Of a DNA stretch of 64,000 bases, positions 59,921-64,000 are shown piece after piece. Location of the stretch: positions 477,143-541,142 of the forward strand of contig NMRA01000274.1 of assembly GCA_002633005.1 (NCBI GenBank), read 5' to 3'. The DNA comes from Phoronis australis (taxonomy: Eukaryota > Phoronida > Phoronidae). Below the pieces are notes generated by a model, which worked only from the letters and a program-made list of their open reading frames with translations, was not told where the DNA came from and ran no database searches. Each line of letters begins with the position of its first letter. Position 1 is the first letter of the stretch. The position numbers and the translations under genes were made by a program.

Positions 59921-62452
59921 TTAACTTGGAGCCTGGCCATACTGTTGAATGGCATTTTTAAGCCTTTCCCAGAATAAGGTTTGTCCTTGCGCATCATTGG
60001 TCCATTCCAAGAACGTCTTTTTCCGCATAAGGAACCTAAGAATCGGAGTCATGTGCTCAAAGCTGACGTCCTCAACAAGTATTATAATCAGTGATTGTCT
60101 TGCCTTTTGAGCATTATGCAGTGCATTAGCATGGGCGAGATTAACTTCAAATTTACACCACTCGCTCTGGACAAAGTTTTGCGTGAGCACGACTAAAACT
60201 TTTCTACTTTTTTCTATGCTCTCTGCTATGTTCTCAGAGATTTCACGGCCCAGTTTGAAGTCTCGCTCATGGACGCACATCTTGTAGCCAAATTCGTTCT
60301 CGAGTTTGGGCAAAAGCTGTTGTGTGACCAGATTACTGTCTTCTCCACTGTATGTAATGAAACAGTCATAGGTGTACAACAGACCGTCTGTTTCTTCCAA
60401 ATGTGTGGACCGTCTTGATCGCAGTAGAAATATCCAATAACGAATATACCACCGATGTTTATAAAGTAGGCCAATAACAGTGAAGATGACAGTGAACAGA
60501 CCAAAGCCAGACCCACAAAGTATAGCGAGCAGACGGTGACATTCAAAAAATGTCGGTCTGTACTGCAGTAGACTTTTGTTGTTTTTCAAATTTGAACATT
60601 TGTACGAAATCTTATGTGAGATCTTGAGTGTGAAAGTTTTATTGGCATGCATCTGGCCAACCCAGTCGACATACCAAGCCAAGTTGCAGTCACAAATATA
60701 GGGATTATGAAATCCCTGAAAATGGTTCAGTGTGGATAACACTGGTCGGAGAGAGCTTTGGTTAATTGTACGGATTTGGTTCATCGATACGTCTAGTGAG
60801 CGAAGGTTCTTAAGATTTTCTAAGACTGCACCGTTCCATCCAGATAGTTGATTTTTTCGTAAAATCAGACGCTCCAGACTTGTGAGATCTTTAAATAGTC
60901 GTTCAGGCAACCCGTTCAAGGCGGTGGAACTCAAGTCCAGCACTTTCAATTTGACGAGACCTTCAAACAGGCATTCTGGTTTGAAACTGCTGTCATTGTG
61001 AAAATAAATATCAATGCCCAGATCCACAAAATTTAAGCTCAGATGTTCGAGACTTGTTAGGTTCGCAAAGTAGCAGGCTTGTCCAGCTTTCCATCTGTTT
61101 CCACTTAACGTCAAGGACTTCATGTTTCTAAGGCCTGAGAATGTGCGATTCCCAATGCTTTTTATCTCATTATCATTCAACTTAAAGAACTTGATTTGCA
61201 GAAGTGGGTGGAGTAGATCCTCGCTCAATTCTTGTAGTAAATTATGTGACAGGTTCAGAGCTGTAAGTTGCTCTAATCCGGAAAAGGGAGACCGTCCATA
61301 TACCTTGTCAGTCTTTAGGATATTGTTGAAAGTGAGGTCGATGAATTGTATATTTGGTAGGAATGGATTTCCTTCCTCATTGGCGAAGATGGGCAACTGC
61401 AAAATACTGCATTTACAGAGCAGTAACACTTTTAATCTAATCAATCCTTGGAGTGCTCTGGGCTCAAAATAAGTCAACTTTCGGTTCTTTATCATGATCA
61501 GAATAGACAAATGGCTTTGATTGATGAATGTGTCATTCCCGATTGTAGAGAACTCGTTTCCAGAAATATTCAGATAAGTCAACTGTCCGAAGCACAAAAA
61601 TGTCCCGGTGATATTCTGGAGATTTGTACAACTCAACCCAAGTCGCCTTAATGGTGCTTGACAAAGCTGTTGTAACATTAAGTCGATAGATTTCTTTGAC
61701 ATGGATAACCCGTTCTCAGAAAGGTCCAGCTCTTGAAGATGTGTGAATCCCGCAAATGTTCCAACTTCAATGTGTGAAATGTCATTACTCAGTAAGTGAA
61801 GTTGCTTCAATCTCGCATATCTGATCGTTGAGAAGCTGCTATTTGTCAAAGAATCTAGACTGTTTTGAGAAATGCTCATTTGTTTCAGTTCCCTCAAGTT
61901 TCGAAAACCTTCTCCCAAAGTTGAGTTGGTGATCAGATTTCTATCCAAGTTAAGCACCGAGAGCTTTTTAAGCTTAGTCAATACTTGATCAGGTATACAA
62001 GCCAGACTTGTTCTTTTAAGTGAAAGTTTCTTCAAGTTTTCAGCACCCATAAAAGTTCCTGTGAAACTGTTATTTAGGTAACTCAGGTTATTCCATGAGA
62101 GGTCAATTAGTTGAAGATTTTTTAATCCGAAAAAGGCGTTCTCTTGAATAAAATTTATTCTGTTGTTTCTCAGGTATAGAAATTTCAACTGTGTGAGATT
62201 AGCGAACGAGTTCTCTCTCAATGTCTGTAGTATACTGTTTTCCAAAATAAGGTGCTGTGTGTCAGTTGGAATGTCCGACGGAACCTCTCTCAGGCGCTTC
62301 TTGTGTTTCCTGCCATCACATACCACATGCTTCTTTCGTGGGTAATTACACTTGCATTTCACCGGACAGTTTCCACCTATCACACTAGTGATCACTTGCA
62401 GTAGAATCGCTGCAATCCCCAATCCCAACAGTGATTTCTGTATGATATACAT
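59921..62452 (-). CDS. Toll-like receptor, intronless (TLR-B)
   Basis: Complete 843-residue single-exon sccTLR, closely related to TLR-A. It has a signal peptide (LLGLGIAAILLQVITSV), LRRNT (CPVKCKCNYPRKKHVVCDGR), about 20 LRRs, one LRRCT (NPYICDCNLAW), a transmembrane helix (~642-665) and a TIR domain (~694-843). TIR box 1 YDCFITYS and box 3 FLEW are intact, but box 2 reads RDFKLGREI: the BB-loop Pro is Leu (about residue 735). The reading frame is unbroken, so the gene looks functional, perhaps with altered adaptor binding. The codon aligned with TLR-A's ATG is ATA, and the start used here is three codons upstream (MYIIQKS). It is convergent with the Penelope remnant. Confidence 0.97.
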   Translation of the reverse strand: MYIIQKSLLGLGIAAILLQVITSVIGGNCPVKCKCNYPRKKHVVCDGRKHKKRLREVPSDIPTDTQHLILENSILQTLRENSFANLTQLKFLYLRNNRINFIQENAFFGLKNLQLIDLSWNNLSYLNNSFTGTFMGAENLKKLSLKRTSLACIPDQVLTKLKKLSVLNLDRNLITNSTLGEGFRNLRELKQMSISQNSLDSLTNSSFSTIRYARLKQLHLLSNDISHIEVGTFAGFTHLQELDLSENGLSMSKKSIDLMLQQLCQAPLRRLGLSCTNLQNITGTFLCFGQLTYLNISGNEFSTIGNDTFINQSHLSILIMIKNRKLTYFEPRALQGLIRLKVLLLCKCSILQLPIFANEEGNPFLPNIQFIDLTFNNILKTDKVYGRSPFSGLEQLTALNLSHNLLQELSEDLLHPLLQIKFFKLNDNEIKSIGNRTFSGLRNMKSLTLSGNRWKAGQACYFANLTSLEHLSLNFVDLGIDIYFHNDSSFKPECLFEGLVKLKVLDLSSTALNGLPERLFKDLTSLERLILRKNQLSGWNGAVLENLKNLRSLDVSMNQIRTINQSSLRPVLSTLNHFQGFHNPYICDCNLAWYVDWVGQMHANKTFTLKISHKISYKCSNLKNNKSLLQYRPTFFECHRLLAILCGSGFGLFTVIFTVIGLLYKHRWYIRYWIFLLRSRRSTHLEETDGLLYTYDCFITYSGEDSNLVTQQLLPKLENEFGYKMCVHERDFKLGREISENIAESIEKSRKVLVVLTQNFVQSEWCKFEVNLAHANALHNAQKARQSLIIILVEDVSFEHMTPILRFLMRKKTFLEWTNDAQGQTLFWERLKNAIQQYGQAPS

Positions 62453-63381
62453 TGCCTACATTTGTTGACAACCAGTTCTTGCAGGCTAAAATATGAAAAA
62501 GTCACTACATTTTCTATTGTTGTATCTAAGATTGTTTGCTCAAAACTAACCAGCACCAGTCTTCCTTGTTGACTGATGTGTCATCTATATGTTTCGTGTA
62601 ACATGAACTTCCTGGTTGACTAGGGATTTTGGCCTGCCCTGGATGGATACAGCATGGTTATAACCTCAGCTGCAAGCCATGGAGTAAGGGAGGCACAGTA
62701 ATATGAACGTAAGTGATCCCCTGCAACCCATGTAACAGTGAGTCACCTCTTGTACATCGAGCTACAGTTGTTTGGTTGTCGTGAAAACTTGTAATTTAAT
62801 TAATAAACCATCGGTAACTTCGGGGGGGTTCATTCTAGTCTTGTTATGCGTAGGCAAAAAATCTGCACTTGGCATGATATGCTGCCAATATTGGTTTTTA
62901 TGTTTGCCTTAATCTGTATTTTTCGGTATCTTGATAAATTTGCATGAAATTTAGCAAATAGGTCTCTATTTAAGAGACGATGATGCCTTCCTGTTTTGAG
63001 GATCATTTGACGTATTCTGCGCCACTAATGGTGCCATTTTTTGAAGAAATTGAGTATTATTTTATGTTTTTGATTTCTGCTCAAGAGATCATTATGAAAG
63101 TTGGGAAATCATTGTGTTCCCGTTGAGAAGACTGCCGCTCTGACACTGATTGGATAGGTTCGACTGCTGCTTCGATGCCTAGTGGCATTTTTTGCGAGTA
63201 TAGTTGTGTCTCCTTAACTCTTTGGATGATTTTGTGTGAAATTTGGCAGATGTGTTCACGCGGCGGACATTAAAATCCAAAGCGAGGCTCACTGCGATAA
63301 ATAAAGCGGAAGATGACATTGCGTGAGTTAAATGGCCGGTCTTTCTAGTCCAAGCTGGACGGGATATTAAATCTTTAAAAT
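62453..63381. other. Upstream flank of TLR-B, no gene recognised
   Basis: The first ~70 bases upstream of TLR-B match the TLR-A upstream region (AACTGGTTGTCAACA and a TATTTTA-type block), so a shared core promoter is likely. The rest shows no recognisable gene or repeat. Confidence 0.4.
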
Positions 63382-63627
63382 GTGTCGATAATTAACCACA
63401 GAGACGTAGAAAAATACATTAGAGAACAAGTCAATGCACCAAAGAGTTGTCTGACGAAAGGGTATAAGTTTTTTTCGGAAAACAAGGTTCGAAACTTGAA
63501 AAGTAAATGTGACCAAATTGCGGCGACAGCAGTCTTATGGATTAGGTATCATGCTGAATGCAGGGTTACGTTTCTTCTTGCAAATTGTCGATTCTTCTTC
63601 TTCAGCGTTCCCGGCCATGTAGCGTAG
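63382..63627 (+). CDS. Open frame resembling a SWIM/YqaJ-type transposon protein N-terminus
   Basis: 81 codons beginning MSIINHRDVEKYIREQ. The block LTKGYKFFSENKVRNL resembles the region before the SWIM zinc finger in a widespread family of invertebrate transposon proteins. Judged from memory and short; the reading stops without the zinc finger. It is probably a remnant or a first exon. Confidence 0.3.
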   Translation: MSIINHRDVEKYIREQVNAPKSCLTKGYKFFSENKVRNLKSKCDQIAATAVLWIRYHAECRVTFLLANCRFFFFSVPGHVA

Positions 63628-63639
63628 ATAGCCAGTCTG

Positions 63640-64000
63640 TTTTTTTGGGCGAAGTCTGCAGTTCGCCGCAATGATGCCGTCGGGCCCCACAGTTTTACCT
63701 TGAGTTCCACCGGCCGGACTGGGCCATGTCTGGCGCCTTAAGGAATCGAACGTAGGGCAGCTCTGCAGTAAATACTCAGGTGTCTGGGGGCCAGTGCCAC
63801 AGAGGCACTCGTATGTGTGAGAGATTTTAAGGGCGATGCATGTGGGAGAGCAGCTGGCAGTGGCCGGTTCTTAACCTGAAGATAGTGACGTCCCTGCCGG
63901 TCAAGCTGGTGGATATAGTCTTCTTCAGTGCCCAAACGTAAGCGTACCCTCCAGACATTTCTAAAGTGACTTCGTAGGAGGGTTTTTACTTCTCCATATG
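63640..64000 (-). pseudogene. Non-LTR retrotransposon 3' fragment (frameshifted)
   Basis: Translating the - strand gives DVTIFRLRTGHCQLLSHMH, a one-base frameshift near 63830, then YECLCGTGPQTPEYLLQSC and PTFDSLRRQTWPS. FRLRTGHC and the CxC..PQTPEHLLQSCP pattern are typical of the region after the reverse transcriptase/RNase H in LINE-type elements. The fragment runs off the window end. Confidence 0.7.

Larger units (their letters stand above)
56594..60337 (+). repeat. Duplication II, copy 2
   Basis: Direct repeat of 51733-55528 that runs on without interruption into the complete TLR-B gene. A small deletion relative to copy 1 lies near 57932. Confidence 0.95.

Overview
The window is animal nuclear DNA, AT-rich, with spliced genes, GT-AG introns mostly of 0.3-3 kb and many small non-autonomous transposons. 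The gene content (XPO1, THADA, ARV1 and intronless Toll-like receptors of the single-cysteine-cluster type) and the dense MITEs, Penelope-type and non-LTR remnants suggest a marine invertebrate, perhaps an invertebrate deuterostome (lancelet, hemichordate or echinoderm) or a lophotrochozoan. I cannot name the species from sequence alone.

Layout: (1) 1-5.9 kb, + strand: the last six coding exons and long 3' UTR of exportin-1 (XPO1/CRM1). (2) 7.0-37 kb, - strand: a nearly complete THADA gene, for which I traced 35 coding exons by homology and splice phase. Its introns carry several MITE families and three minisatellites. One of these is a 31-bp tandem array built from the gene's own 3' splice site. 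(3) 38.4-52.7 kb, + strand: ARV1, head-to-head with THADA. Its 6.4-kb first intron contains a complete intronless Toll-like receptor gene on the opposite strand (TLR-A, 41.4-43.9 kb). (4) 45.2-47.5 kb and 51.7-60.3 kb: two direct duplications whose first copies each end exactly at a single 'n'. They duplicate an ARV1 exon, the ARV1 last exon with its downstream DNA, a Penelope GIY-YIG remnant and the TIR end of a TLR. Unmerged haplotypes are the simplest explanation, but real tandem duplication is not excluded. (5) 59.9-62.5 kb, - strand: a second complete TLR (TLR-B), paralogous to TLR-A, with Leu in place of the conserved BB-loop Pro. (6) 63.4-64.0 kb: transposon remnants.

XPO1 (nuclear export), THADA (tRNA 2'-O-methylation partner) and ARV1 (ER lipid homeostasis) are unrelated housekeeping genes. 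The TLR pair is the fast-evolving immune part of the locus. I found no convincing wholly new gene system. The most unusual observations are the self-derived splice-acceptor minisatellite, the nested TLR with its BB-loop-variant paralogue, and several unnamed transposon families with clear terminal structures.
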